Assembly: GCA_049603835.1 (NCBI GenBank)
Contig: JBMYSZ010000019.1
Span: forward strand, 7,092-71,091
Direction of reading: 5' to 3'
Length of the DNA stretch: 64,000 nucleotides
Origin: Mangrovicoccus sp049603835
Lineage (GTDB): Bacteria > Pseudomonadota > Alphaproteobacteria > Rhodobacterales > Rhodobacteraceae
Both the position numbers and the translations under genes were made by a program. The notes beneath the pieces were generated by a model. The model was given only the letters and a program-made list of their open reading frames with translations. It ran no database searches and was not told the DNA's origin. Shown here piece after piece: positions 51,513 to 60,491 of this stretch (its first letter is position 1; every line of letters starts with the position of its first letter).

Positions 51513-53444
51513 TCACCCCCCGCGATGAGCCTCTAACCGTTCGATTCCCAGCACATCTAGCACTTTTGCCTCGATATGTTCGGCATTCATTTGTGCCACC
51601 GCATACATGTCGCGCGGCGAGGCTTGGTCGATAAAGATATCCGGCAGCACCATAGAGCGATAAGCCAACCCTCGGTCAAACACGCCCTCTTCGGCCAAAA
51701 GCTGCGCCACATGGCTACCAAAGCCACCCACTGCGCCTTCTTCCAAGGTGATCAGCGCCTGATGCTCGCGGGCAAGGCGCAAGATCAGATCTCGGTCCAG
51801 CGGTTTGGCAAAACGCGCATCGGCCACGGTTGGGGCCAGGCCTCGGGCCGCTAAGCGTTCCGCCGCGATCAAAGTTTCCCCCAAACGGGTGCCAAAGGAC
51901 AAAAGCGCCACGCCAGAGCCTTCGCGCATCACCCGGCCTTTGCCGATTTCCAGCGGTACGCCGCGCTCGGGCATATCTACGCCTTCGCCCTCGCCGCGCG
52001 GGAACCGGAAGGCTGAGGGGCGATCCTCAATCGCTGCCGCTGTAGCGACCATATGCACCAGCTCGGCTTCATCCGCAGCGGCCATCACCACGAAATCCGG
52101 TAGATTGGCCAAATAGGCAATGTCGAAACTACCCGCATGGGTGGCACCATCAGCCCCCACCAGCCCTGCCCGATCAATGGCAAAGCGCACCGGCAAACGC
52201 TGGATTGCCACATCATGCACCACCTGATCATAGCCGCGCTGCAAAAAGGTCGAATACATGGCGCAGAAAGGTTTCTTTCCTCCCGCCGCCAAGCCGGCGC
52301 AGAAAGTCACCCCATGCTGTTCGGCAATCCCCACATCAAAGCAGCGCTCGGGGAAACGTTCCGCAAACAGATTCAGCCCCGTCCCATCGGGCATCGCTGC
52401 TGTGACGGCCACGATATCATCATCACGGCTCGCCTCATCGATCAGGGCATTGGCAAAGACCTTGGTATAACTCGGCGCATTAGAGGCGGGCTTTTTCTGC
52501 TCGCCTGTGATCACATCGAATTTCGCCCGCGCGTGGCCGCGATCAGCGCTGTCTTCGGCCGGGGCATAGCCCTTGCCCTTTTTTGTGATCACATGGATCA
52601 GAACCGGCCCATGAGCCCGCGCTTGTAAGGTGCGCAGAACCGGCACCAGCTGCTCCAGATCATGGCCATCAATTGGGCCGATATAGGAAAAGCCCAGCTC
52701 TTCGAACAGCGTACCGCCCAGGACCGAATGTTTCAGCAGATCCTTGGCCCGTTTTGCCCCCTCTTTGAAAGGTTCGGGCAGCAGGCTCACCGCGCCTTTG
52801 GCGGCTTCCTTCAGCTCTTGGAAAGGTGCGCCGGAATAGAGCCGCGACAGATAATTCGACAGCGCCCCCACCGGCGGGGCGATGGACATTTCATTGTCAT
52901 TAAGCACCACAAACATCCGCCGTTTGTCATGCCCGGCATTATTCATCGCCTCAAAGGCCATGCCCGCACTCATAGAGCCATCGCCAATCACCGCGATGCA
53001 ATCGCCCACGGGTGGATCCGCGCGGCTGCCCAAATCCCGCGCCGTGGCAAAGCCTAAAGCGGCAGAAATAGAGGTGGAGCTATGCGCCGCGCCAAAAGGG
53101 TCAAACACACTTTCCGACCGTTTGGTAAAGCCCGAAAGCCCGCCCGCTTGGCGCAAAGTGCGGATGCGGTCACGGCGACCTGTGAGGATCTTATGGGGAT
53201 AGCATTGATGGCTCACATCCCAGATCAACCGGTCGCGCGGCGTGTCAAACACCGCATGTAGCGCCACGGTCAGCTCGACCACACCCAGCCCCGCGCCTAA
53301 ATGCCCGCCGGTGACAGATACGGCACTGATGGTTTCAGCGCGCAGCTCATCAGCGACGCGGCGCAGCTCGGCAATAGAAAGCCGGGTCAGATCGCTGGGA
53401 TCTTTGATTTTATCCAGATGAGGTGTGGCGGGCTGGTCGGCCAT
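51513..53444 (-). CDS. dxs: 1-deoxy-D-xylulose-5-phosphate synthase
   Basis: 643 residues; thiamine-diphosphate enzyme that makes DXP from pyruvate and glyceraldehyde-3-phosphate, the entry of the MEP isoprenoid pathway. Clear motifs: VSHQCYPHKILTGRRD, the TPP motif IGDGSMSAGMAFEAMNNAGH, and the transketolase-like DVGIAEQHGVTFCAGLAAGG. Fourth gene of a leftward operon, 32 bp after ispA. Complete. Confidence 0.98.
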   Translation of the reverse strand: MADQPATPHLDKIKDPSDLTRLSIAELRRVADELRAETISAVSVTGGHLGAGLGVVELTVALHAVFDTPRDRLIWDVSHQCYPHKILTGRRDRIRTLRQAGGLSGFTKRSESVFDPFGAAHSSTSISAALGFATARDLGSRADPPVGDCIAVIGDGSMSAGMAFEAMNNAGHDKRRMFVVLNDNEMSIAPPVGALSNYLSRLYSGAPFQELKEAAKGAVSLLPEPFKEGAKRAKDLLKHSVLGGTLFEELGFSYIGPIDGHDLEQLVPVLRTLQARAHGPVLIHVITKKGKGYAPAEDSADRGHARAKFDVITGEQKKPASNAPSYTKVFANALIDEASRDDDIVAVTAAMPDGTGLNLFAERFPERCFDVGIAEQHGVTFCAGLAAGGKKPFCAMYSTFLQRGYDQVVHDVAIQRLPVRFAIDRAGLVGADGATHAGSFDIAYLANLPDFVVMAAADEAELVHMVATAAAIEDRPSAFRFPRGEGEGVDMPERGVPLEIGKGRVMREGSGVALLSFGTRLGETLIAAERLAARGLAPTVADARFAKPLDRDLILRLAREHQALITLEEGAVGGFGSHVAQLLAEEGVFDRGLAYRSMVLPDIFIDQASPRDMYAVAQMNAEHIEAKVLDVLGIERLEAHRGG

Positions 53445-53476
53445 GGCTATCTCCGCTCCTTGAGGATGCGTCGCTA

Positions 53477-54346
53477 TCAGCTTTCGCGCTCTATGACAAA
53501 TTGCGCGACCTTGCGCAAAGACTCGGCACGGGGACCAAAAGGCGCAATAGCGGCGCAGGCCTCTTCGACCAAGGATTTGGCCTTGGATTTTGCACCGTCA
53601 AGCCCCATAAGCCCGACGAAAGTTGCCTTACCGGCATCCGCATCCTTTTGCAAACGCTTGCCGGCCTTGTCTGGGTCGCCTTCTACATCCAAAATGTCAT
53701 CGGCGATTTGGAATGCCAGCCCCAGCGCCGTGGAGTAATCCGTCATGGGTTTGGGATCAGCCAGAGCCATGCGCGCCCCCGCCTCAGCGGACCAGCGGAT
53801 CAAAGCGCCGGTTTTATTGGCTTGCAAAGCGGTGATCTGGGTCAGGGTCAAAGGGCGTTTTGCGGTTTCCGCCGCTAAATCCTGCGCTTGGCCAAGAACC
53901 ATCCCCTCGGCGCCTGCGGCCCGCGCCAGGCTGACCACCAAATCAGCACGGATCAGCCCCGAAAGACCCGCTGCGGGATCGGCCACCAGCTCAAAGGCCA
54001 AGCTTTGCAGCGCATCGCCGACCAAAACCGCCGTCGCCTCGTCCCAGGCTTTGTGCACTGTGGGACGGCCCCGGCGCAGATCATCATCATCCATGCAGGG
54101 CAGATCATCATGCACCAGCGAATAAGCATGCAGCGCCTCAATGGCAGCGGCGGGGCTAAGCGCCTGCGCCTCGGACACGCCATAAAGCTGCGCGCTTTCG
54201 AGCACCAAATAGCCGCGCAGACCTTTGCCCCCTTCCAGCGAATAGGCCATGGCCTGGGCAATAGCGCTTTCGGGCAGAGCCTCAAAAGCCGTAGCCAAAC
54301 GCGCCGCGACCCGCGCAGACGCGACTTTCAGAGCTGGTTTGACCAT
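53477..54346 (-). CDS. ispA: Polyprenyl synthetase (FPP/GGPP type)
   Basis: 289 residues. First aspartate-rich motif in VHDDLPCMDDDDLRRGRPTV, second in AFQIADDILDVEGD, both complete. Chain length cannot be read for certain, but the residues before the first motif (LHAYSLVHDD) suggest short (C15-C20) products. ATG at 54346 (MVKPALKVASARV) is preferred to an upstream start. 4 bp after xseB, so cotranscribed. Confidence 0.93.
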   Translation of the reverse strand: MVKPALKVASARVAARLATAFEALPESAIAQAMAYSLEGGKGLRGYLVLESAQLYGVSEAQALSPAAAIEALHAYSLVHDDLPCMDDDDLRRGRPTVHKAWDEATAVLVGDALQSLAFELVADPAAGLSGLIRADLVVSLARAAGAEGMVLGQAQDLAAETAKRPLTLTQITALQANKTGALIRWSAEAGARMALADPKPMTDYSTALGLAFQIADDILDVEGDPDKAGKRLQKDADAGKATFVGLMGLDGAKSKAKSLVEEACAAIAPFGPRAESLRKVAQFVIERES

Positions 54347-54350
54347 AAAA

Positions 54351-54593
54351 TCACAAACCTTGGGCTGGTGTCGTCCCGGTGGGCACGCCATTTTCGGCCA
54401 AGGTAATCTGGCTGACCTTTTCTTCGGCGGCTTTCAACTTGGCTTCGCAATGGGCCTTTAGCTGGGCGCCGCGCTCATAAAGCGTGATCGCTTGATCCAG
54501 CCCCACATCGCCCTTTTCCAACTGGCCAACCACGGTTTCAAGCGCAGTCATCGCTTCTTCGAAGCTCATCTCGGTGACGGGCTTATCACTCAT
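54351..54593 (-). CDS. xseB: Exodeoxyribonuclease VII small subunit
   Basis: 80 residues from MSDKPVTEMSFEEAMTALET, with VVGQLEKGDVGLDQAITLYE and a helical end, the classical XseB pattern. It associates with XseA to degrade single-stranded DNA. xseB next to ispA and dxs is a widespread bacterial order. Its 5' end overlaps the deacetylase gene by 8 bp. Confidence 0.94.
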   Translation of the reverse strand: MSDKPVTEMSFEEAMTALETVVGQLEKGDVGLDQAITLYERGAQLKAHCEAKLKAAEEKVSQITLAENGVPTGTTPAQGL

Positions 54594-55533
54594 TTTTCTC
54601 TCCACGCTCCATTAGAACGGTTAGATGGGCTTCCACACTATCCGCGAGCCCCTGAAGATCATAGCCGCCTTCCAGTGTCGAGACGATCCGGCCCTGCGCA
54701 TAGCGATCTGCCACATTACAGATCTGTTCCGTGGCCCAAGCAAAGTCATCAGGCAAAAGATGCAGCTCGGCCAAAGGGTCCGCCATATGCGCATCAAATC
54801 CAGCGGAAATAAAGATCAACTCGGGCTCATGCGCCTCTAGCGCGGGTTGTACATGGGCGTTCCAAGCGGTTTGGAAGGCTTTCGTTCCCGTCCCCGTCCG
54901 CAGTGGCACATTGACGATTTGGCCATGGGCGCCTTTTTCATTGGGCACGCCCGTGCCGGGATAGAGCGGCATCTGATGGGTCGAAATGAACAAAGCCCGC
55001 GGCTCGTCCCACAGCAGATCCTGGGTACCATTGCCATGATGCACATCGAAATCGACAATCGCCACCCGCGATAAGCCGCGCCGATCCAGCGCATGTTTGG
55101 CCGCAATCGCCGCATTGCCGAAAAAGCAAAACCCCATGGCCGTGTCGCGTTCCGCGTGATGGCCCGGCGGGCGCATCGCGACAAAGGCGTTTTGCACCGC
55201 GCCATCCAGGACCATATCGACGGCTTTCAGATTGCCCCCGACCCCACGACGCGCGGCATTCAGAGTGCCTTTGTTCAGATGCGTATCCGAATCAAGCGGC
55301 ACCCAGCCCGCCCCTTGCGGCGCAGCCTCGACCACCCGCTCCAGATATGGCGGCAGATGGCATAGCAAAATGTCATCATCGCTGCATAAAGGCGCCTCTT
55401 CGCGCTGCAAACCAGTATATTCCACCTTGGTCATGCGATCTAGAATGGCCTCTAGACGCTCTATCCGCTCCGGATGACCGGGCGGATTTTTATGAGCAAG
55501 TGCATCGGGATGGGTGAGGAAAGCTGTTGTCAT
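54586..55533 (-). CDS. Histone deacetylase-like (acetoin utilisation / acetylpolyamine) family protein
   Basis: 315 residues of the HDAC superfamily. The catalytic His pair is in MRPPGHHAERDTAMGFCFF and the zinc ligands in VDFDVHHGNGTQDLLW; the second Asp is in FISAGFDAHMADPLAE. In bacteria these act on acetylpolyamines or acetylated proteins; the exact substrate is unknown. First gene of the deacetylase-xseB-ispA-dxs operon, as in other Rhodobacterales. Confidence 0.9.
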   Translation of the reverse strand: MTTAFLTHPDALAHKNPPGHPERIERLEAILDRMTKVEYTGLQREEAPLCSDDDILLCHLPPYLERVVEAAPQGAGWVPLDSDTHLNKGTLNAARRGVGGNLKAVDMVLDGAVQNAFVAMRPPGHHAERDTAMGFCFFGNAAIAAKHALDRRGLSRVAIVDFDVHHGNGTQDLLWDEPRALFISTHQMPLYPGTGVPNEKGAHGQIVNVPLRTGTGTKAFQTAWNAHVQPALEAHEPELIFISAGFDAHMADPLAELHLLPDDFAWATEQICNVADRYAQGRIVSTLEGGYDLQGLADSVEAHLTVLMERGEKNE

Positions 55534-55656
55534 GACCCCAGGCTAAGCCGAGCCGATCAATGCAGCAAGAATGCTCTGCCCCCTGCGGCAACACTACCCC
55601 AAGGGAGGCCTCAGGAGAAGACTGCAATAACCTGCCTTAATCGGCTTAGGTCAGGT

Positions 55657-56361
55657 TCAATCGGTTACCAGCATATAGCCCGCACCGCGCACGGTTTGCA
55701 GATAACGCGGCTGTTTTGGGTTTTGCTCGATCTTACGGCGCAGACGGGTGATTTGTACATCAACCGCGCGCTCTTGCGCCTGGCCACGATCGCGGCCCAG
55801 CTCTTCCACCAGTTTCGACCGGCTCAGCGGCTCGCCCGTGGCATTGGAAAAGATCTTCATCAGTTGGGTTTCAGTCGCGGTCAGGCGCACCAGCTGCTCG
55901 CCCTCCCACATTTCGCCGCGCTCCAGATCATAGCGCACGGGCCCAAGATGCAGCACCTTAACCGATGCCGCGCTGATTTCCGGCGGCGGCACCCGGCGCA
56001 AAATGGCATTGATCCGCAAGAGCAGCTCTTTGGGCTCAAACGGCTTGGCCAGGTAATCATCAGCCCCCGCCTCTAGCCCTTCAATCCGTTCGCTGGTTTC
56101 GCCTTTGGCGGTGAGCAGCAGGATAGGCGTCGCGATATCTTCACGCAGGGACCGGGTCAGCGACACCCCATCCTCGCCCGGCATCATCACATCCAAAACG
56201 ATCAGATCGAATTCCAACCCATCCAGCAACCGCCGCGCATGAGCCGCATCCCGCGCAGCACTGACCAAAAACCCTTGGCGCGCCAGGAATTTCTGCAGCA
56301 AACTACGGATGCGCTCGTCATCATCGACGATAAGAAGATGGGCTTCGGCCTGATCGCTCAC
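55657..56361 (-). CDS. petR: Response regulator PetR (OmpR family)
   Basis: 234 residues. A receiver domain (LLIVDDDERIRSLLQKFLAR; phosphoacceptor Asp in IVLDVMMPGEDG; Lys in YLAKPFEPKELLL) is followed by a winged-helix DNA-binding domain ending VQITRLRRKIEQNPKQPRYL and VRGAGYML. In Rhodobacter capsulatus the petPR pair was reported to be needed for cytochrome bc1 synthesis and growth. No kinase gene is adjacent. The start overlaps the stop of petP as ATGA. Confidence 0.88.
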   Translation of the reverse strand: MSDQAEAHLLIVDDDERIRSLLQKFLARQGFLVSAARDAAHARRLLDGLEFDLIVLDVMMPGEDGVSLTRSLREDIATPILLLTAKGETSERIEGLEAGADDYLAKPFEPKELLLRINAILRRVPPPEISAASVKVLHLGPVRYDLERGEMWEGEQLVRLTATETQLMKIFSNATGEPLSRSKLVEELGRDRGQAQERAVDVQITRLRRKIEQNPKQPRYLQTVRGAGYMLVTD

Positions 56362-56870
56362 GCGTTATTGTCCTTCAATGCATGGAACTGACGCCGTAAT
56401 TCAGGATCCATCATCGCCTCTAGCACTTGCCGAAACCCGCTGACCGCCTCAGGGCCCGCAGTTCGAAAAGCCGTGCGCATCCGCCCGCGCTGAGCCTCTG
56501 ATAATTTCCGTTCTAACGTCGCCCCCTTCTCGGTGAGGTATAAGTTCCGCTCTCGTTTATCCCGTAGTCCTACACGGCTTTCGACCATGCCGTCTTCCAC
56601 CAATGTACGTAATACACGATTTAATGATTGCTTCGTTACCCCAAGGATAGACAACAGGTTATTCACCGTGGTCCCCGGCGCGCGATTGATGAAATGCACC
56701 GCCCGGTGATGGGCACGGCCATAGGCGTATTCTTCCAAAATGCGATCAGGATCTGCGGTAAAGCCGCGATAGGCAAAAAACATCGCCTCAATTCCCTTGC
56801 GCAGCTGTTCATCCGTGAGAAACAGCAGGCTTTCGCCGGTTTGCGCCAGCGCCATTTTCGGTTCGGTCAT
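56358..56870 (-). CDS. petP: MarR-family regulator PetP
   Basis: 170 residues. The MarR winged helix is visible: YGRAHHRAVHFINRAPG, LLSILGVTKQSLNRVLRTL and VESRVGLRDKRERNLYLTEKG, with the wing K-R. Coupled to petR by ATGA, so the two work together. It is divergent from ilvE with a 174 bp gap. The identity with PetP is supported by order more than by sequence alone. Confidence 0.85.
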   Translation of the reverse strand: MTEPKMALAQTGESLLFLTDEQLRKGIEAMFFAYRGFTADPDRILEEYAYGRAHHRAVHFINRAPGTTVNNLLSILGVTKQSLNRVLRTLVEDGMVESRVGLRDKRERNLYLTEKGATLERKLSEAQRGRMRTAFRTAGPEAVSGFRQVLEAMMDPELRRQFHALKDNNA

Positions 56871-57044
56871 GGGACTGCCCCTTCTTGGTCCTTTGCCGTC
56901 ATTTTATGTCAGCCTTATTGACTTTCCAAGAATCAATATGGTAGCTGGCCTCACGATCTGCGCAATATTTTGTCCGATACGGCCCTAAGTTGCGCAACAT
57001 TTGAAAAGCAGCGGCAAATTGCCATGCAAGAAGAGGCAAGGATT

Positions 57045-57914
57045 ATGACTGGGTCCTATGACGATCGCGACGGAATGATCTGGATGGATGGCGCTTTGGT
57101 GCCCTGGCGGGACGCGAATGTGCATATTCTGACCCATGCCGTCCATTATGCCAGTTCTGTGTTTGAGGGTGAGCGCGCCTATAACGGTAAGATCTTTGAA
57201 TCCCGCAAACATTCTGAGCGGCTTTTGATGTCCGGCGTGGCTCTGGATATGCCGATCACCTATACGGTGGACGAGCTGGAAGCCGCCAAAGAGCTGGTGC
57301 TGAAGGAAAACGGCCTGACCGATGCCTATGTGCGCGCGATTGCCTGGCGCGGCGCGGGCGAAGATATGGGTGTCAGCTCGATGAAGAACCCGGTCCGTCT
57401 GGCTGTGGCTGCATGGGGCTGGGGCGCGTATTACGGCGATGCGAAGATGAAGGGCGCAAAGCTCGATATCTCCAAATGGAAACGCCCCTCGCCCGAGACG
57501 ATCCCAAGCCATGCGAAAGCCGCCGGTCTTTATATGATCTGCACCATGTCCAAACATGCGGCCGAGGCCAAAGGCTGCGCCGATGCAATGATGTTTGACT
57601 ATCGCGGTTATGTGGCTGAGGCGACCGGGGCGAATATCTTTTTCGTCAAGGACGGCGAAGTGCATACGCCCGAGCCCGACTGCATCCTCAACGGCATCAC
57701 CCGTCAGACGGTGATCCGCATGCTGAAAGAGCGCGGCGTGACGGTGCATTCGCGCCATATCATGCCAGACGAGCTGGAAGGCTTTGAGCAATGCTGGCTG
57801 ACCGGCACAGCAGCAGAAGTGACCCCGGTGGGCCAGATTGGCGACTATAATTTCGAGGTCGGCGCCCTGACCCGCGAGATCTCGGAAGGCTATGAAAAGC
57901 TGGTGCGCAGCTAA
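57045..57914 (+). CDS. ilvE: Branched-chain amino acid aminotransferase
   Basis: PLP class IV aminotransferase of valine, leucine and isoleucine metabolism, 289 residues from MTGSYDDRDGMIWMDGALVP, after AAGGATT. The PLP lysine is in IPSHAKAAGLYMIC, the phosphate-binding end in CILNGITRQTVIRM and YVAEATGANIFFVKDG. Earlier in-frame TTG/ATG codons (from 56970) were rejected because homologues start here. Followed by a terminator. Confidence 0.93.
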   Translation: MTGSYDDRDGMIWMDGALVPWRDANVHILTHAVHYASSVFEGERAYNGKIFESRKHSERLLMSGVALDMPITYTVDELEAAKELVLKENGLTDAYVRAIAWRGAGEDMGVSSMKNPVRLAVAAWGWGAYYGDAKMKGAKLDISKWKRPSPETIPSHAKAAGLYMICTMSKHAAEAKGCADAMMFDYRGYVAEATGANIFFVKDGEVHTPEPDCILNGITRQTVIRMLKERGVTVHSRHIMPDELEGFEQCWLTGTAAEVTPVGQIGDYNFEVGALTREISEGYEKLVRS

Positions 57915-57948
57915 GCCATCTGGGCAAGCTTTCTAGATAAATCTTATG

Positions 57949-57977
57949 GGCGCGGGGAAAACTCCTCCGCGCCTTTT
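57949..57977 (+). terminator. Rho-independent terminator between ilvE and the convergent transporter gene
   Basis: GGCGCGG / CCGCGCC with a purine loop, followed by TTTT on the plus strand, 35 bp after the ilvE stop. The transporter gene ends at 57994 on the other strand, so the hairpin may serve both. Confidence 0.75.
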
Positions 57978-57993
57978 CTTATACCCAAGCGTC

Positions 57994-58899
57994 TTATTTC
58001 ACCAATTTCGCCCGAGGTCGCTGCACTTGTAGCCTCTGTTCGCGCCAAGCCAGGGCCAGCCCAGACGCCACCACAAGCCCCGCGCCGATCAGCATTTGCA
58101 GGCTAGGGATTTCTGCGAAGAGCACATAGCCCACCACAAGGGCCAGCACGATCGACATAAACTCAAAGCTCGCAATCACCGCCGCATCTGCATAGCGATA
58201 GCTGGAGGTCAGCAGGATCTGCGCCACCCCGCCCACAAGCCCACTACAGATAAGCGCCGCCGTCACATCCCAAGGCGGCATGGTCCAGCCAAAGGGCGCG
58301 GTCAAAAGCGACAAAACCGTCGTGGTTGCGGTGAAATAGAAAACGATAGCCGCCACATGCTCTGTTTTCGTCAGATGCCGCACGGTGATCTGCGCCAGCG
58401 CCGCAAATACTGTCGCGGTCAGCACCGACAGCGCGCCAAGGGCCTGCCAGGCATCATCGGCCTCTAGCCCGGTCAGGCGCGGCTGCATCACAATCGCGAC
58501 CCCAACCAAGCCCAGCATAATCGTCGCCACCCGGAAAACGCGGATCGGCTCGCCCAGAAACATCGCGGCGAAGATCGTCACAAAGATCGGCGTGGCATAG
58601 AAAATCGCTGTTACCTCCGGCAGGGGCAGCAAGGCGAGGCCAAGAAACATCAACCCCATCGCCGTGGCCCCAACCAGCCCGCGCCATAAATGGCCAAAAG
58701 GGCGCTCGGTGCGCAGGCCAATGCTCAGCTCCCGGCGAAAGGACAACCAAATAAGGATCGGCGGAAAAGCAAAGAGCGAGCGGAAAAACACCGCTTCGCC
58801 AGGCGGCACCCAGTCAGCGGCGTATTTGACGCAAGACGACATAGCGATAAACATCGCCACAGAGCCGAGTTTAAGCAGAATTCCGGTAAGCGGGGACAT
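57994..58899 (-). CDS. EamA-type drug/metabolite transporter
   Basis: About 301 residues with ten hydrophobic segments in two EamA repeats: LKLGSVAMFIAMSSCVKYAA, VFFRSLFAFPPILIWL, ATAMGLMFLGLALLPLPEV and FVTIFAAMFLGEP in the first half, and similar pieces later (LTAPFGWTMPPWDVTAALI, VGGVAQILLTSSYRYADAAV). ATG at 58899 (MSPLTGILL). The exported or imported substrate cannot be read; some related proteins move S-adenosylmethionine or amino acids. Confidence 0.88.
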   Translation of the reverse strand: MSPLTGILLKLGSVAMFIAMSSCVKYAADWVPPGEAVFFRSLFAFPPILIWLSFRRELSIGLRTERPFGHLWRGLVGATAMGLMFLGLALLPLPEVTAIFYATPIFVTIFAAMFLGEPIRVFRVATIMLGLVGVAIVMQPRLTGLEADDAWQALGALSVLTATVFAALAQITVRHLTKTEHVAAIVFYFTATTTVLSLLTAPFGWTMPPWDVTAALICSGLVGGVAQILLTSSYRYADAAVIASFEFMSIVLALVVGYVLFAEIPSLQMLIGAGLVVASGLALAWREQRLQVQRPRAKLVK

Positions 58900-59033
58900 G
58901 GGACTCAATTGGTAAGCTACTCTGCCAGCTATAGCGGCTTCCAGATCCAAAGCTATGACTTTCCAAAGCCCTGGCAGTAAATTTTGGGCGAGCCATTCGG
59001 CCTTGTCGCGCGGCCTTGGGGCTGAGTGCTTGC

Positions 59034-59063
59034 TCCACCGGGCTTGACCCGGTGGCTCCCCCT
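59034..59063. repeat. Dispersed palindromic repeat, copy 2
   Basis: Identical 30 bp to 9578-9607 (hairpin arms CCACCGGG / CCCGGTGG around CTTGA, then CTCCCCCT). It lies just after the stop of fmt, in the gap before the transporter start. Confidence 0.75.
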
Positions 59064-59084
59064 CAACGCTTTTCGAGAAAAGTT

Positions 59085-59984
59085 CTAACCCAAACTCTCA
59101 GGCAAGCTAAAGCCGCGCAGGAAATCCTCGGGCGCCATGGGCCGCTTGCCCGAACGCTGCGCGAGTGTCACCTCTACCGCGCCAGTGCCGCAAGCAATGG
59201 TCAGCCCGCCCAAAACCTGCCCCGGCGCGCCGCTCCCCTCCGCCAAACGACAGCGCAAAAGCTTGATCCGCTCGCCCCCGGCTTCGGTCCAACCGCCAGG
59301 AAAAGGCGACAAGCCCCGGATCTGGCGGTCGACTCTTTCGGCCGGCTGGCTCCAATCGATCCGCGCCTCGGCTTTGTCGATCTTTTTGGCATAGGTCACG
59401 CCCTCTTCGGGCTGCGTCTCGGCGCTCAGCTCAGGAAGTCGCGCCACCGCCTCGGTGATCAGCCGCGCCCCCATAGCGCTTAGGCGGTCATGCAGGTCAG
59501 AGGTGGTTTCCTCAGCGCCAATCTCGGTCGCTTCGCGCAGCAAAACAGGCCCGGTATCAAGCCCCTCTTCCATCTGCATGATGCAAATCCCGGTCTGCGC
59601 ATCGCCCTCCAAAATCGCCCGATGGATCGGTGCCGCCCCGCGCCAGCGCGGCAAAAGCGAAGCATGGATATTCAGGCAACCATGGCGCGGCGTTTGCAAA
59701 ACCGGCAGCGGCAAAATCAGCCCATAGGCCACAACCACAGCCAAATCCGCGCCCAAAGCTGCAAATTCTGCCTGGGCCTCTTCTTTGCGCAGACTCACCG
59801 GATGGCGCACTTCTAGCCCCAGCTCCAAGGCTTTCGCATGCACCGGCGAGGGGCGCTCTTTCTTGCCGCGCCCGGCAGGCCGAGGCGGCTGGCAGTAAAC
59901 CGCCGGGATCTCATGGCCCGCCGCCACCAGCGCCTCTAGCACCGGCACAGAAAAGTCCGGCGTGCCCATGAAAACGATCCGCAT
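59085..59984 (-). CDS. fmt: Methionyl-tRNA formyltransferase
   Basis: 299 residues. Formylates Met-tRNAfMet for translation initiation. Motifs: FMGTPDFSVPVLEALVAAG at the start, the catalytic region LNIHASLLPRWRGAAPIHRA and IMQMEEGLDTGPVLL. It lies 3 bp after the degenerate deformylase gene, in a def-def-fmt cluster typical of bacteria. Confidence 0.96.
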   Translation of the reverse strand: MRIVFMGTPDFSVPVLEALVAAGHEIPAVYCQPPRPAGRGKKERPSPVHAKALELGLEVRHPVSLRKEEAQAEFAALGADLAVVVAYGLILPLPVLQTPRHGCLNIHASLLPRWRGAAPIHRAILEGDAQTGICIMQMEEGLDTGPVLLREATEIGAEETTSDLHDRLSAMGARLITEAVARLPELSAETQPEEGVTYAKKIDKAEARIDWSQPAERVDRQIRGLSPFPGGWTEAGGERIKLLRCRLAEGSGAPGQVLGGLTIACGTGAVEVTLAQRSGKRPMAPEDFLRGFSLPESLG

Positions 59985-59987
59985 AGC

Positions 59988-60491
59988 CTAGCCCCCACGC
60001 TTCAGCTTTGCCGCCTTCCGCAAGAGCATATCGCGCTTGGTGCGGCTGAGATTATCGAAATACATCCGCCCGGCCAGGTGATCGATCTGATGCTGCACCG
60101 AAGTCGCCCAGAGCCCCACGAAATCACGCTCTTCCATCTCGCCCGCCGCATTGAGAAAGCGCACAGTCACAGCGCGGGGCCGGGTCACCTTGGCAGAGAC
60201 ACCGGGTAAATTCGGGCTCGCCTCTTCATGATCGCGCGGCTGGACACTGGCATGCAGCACTTCGGGATTGGCCATCCGCACTGCCTGGCCACGGCTGTCT
60301 GAGGCATCCACCACCGCAAGCCGCCGCATCACGCCGATCTGACAGGCCGCCAAGCCCACACCCGGCATCGCCTCCATCGTGTCGATCATATCGGTCCAGA
60401 TCGCGCGCACCTCGTCATCAATCTGTTCCACATCGGCGCAAACCGTGGTCAGCCTCTTATCCGGCCAAGGCACAAAAGGGCGCGGCGGCAT
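59988..60491 (-). CDS. Degenerate peptide deformylase paralogue
   Basis: 167 residues with a PDF fold: motif 1 is GVGLAACQIG, motif 2 is EASPNLPGVS where active enzymes have EGCLSIP, and motif 3 is QHQIDHLAG instead of QHEIDHLNG. The cysteine metal ligand is missing and the catalytic Glu is replaced by Gln, so deformylase activity is unlikely. The frame is open and in operon with def and fmt, which speaks for a retained non-catalytic role or a different chemistry. Confidence 0.85.
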   Translation of the reverse strand: MPPRPFVPWPDKRLTTVCADVEQIDDEVRAIWTDMIDTMEAMPGVGLAACQIGVMRRLAVVDASDSRGQAVRMANPEVLHASVQPRDHEEASPNLPGVSAKVTRPRAVTVRFLNAAGEMEERDFVGLWATSVQHQIDHLAGRMYFDNLSRTKRDMLLRKAAKLKRGG

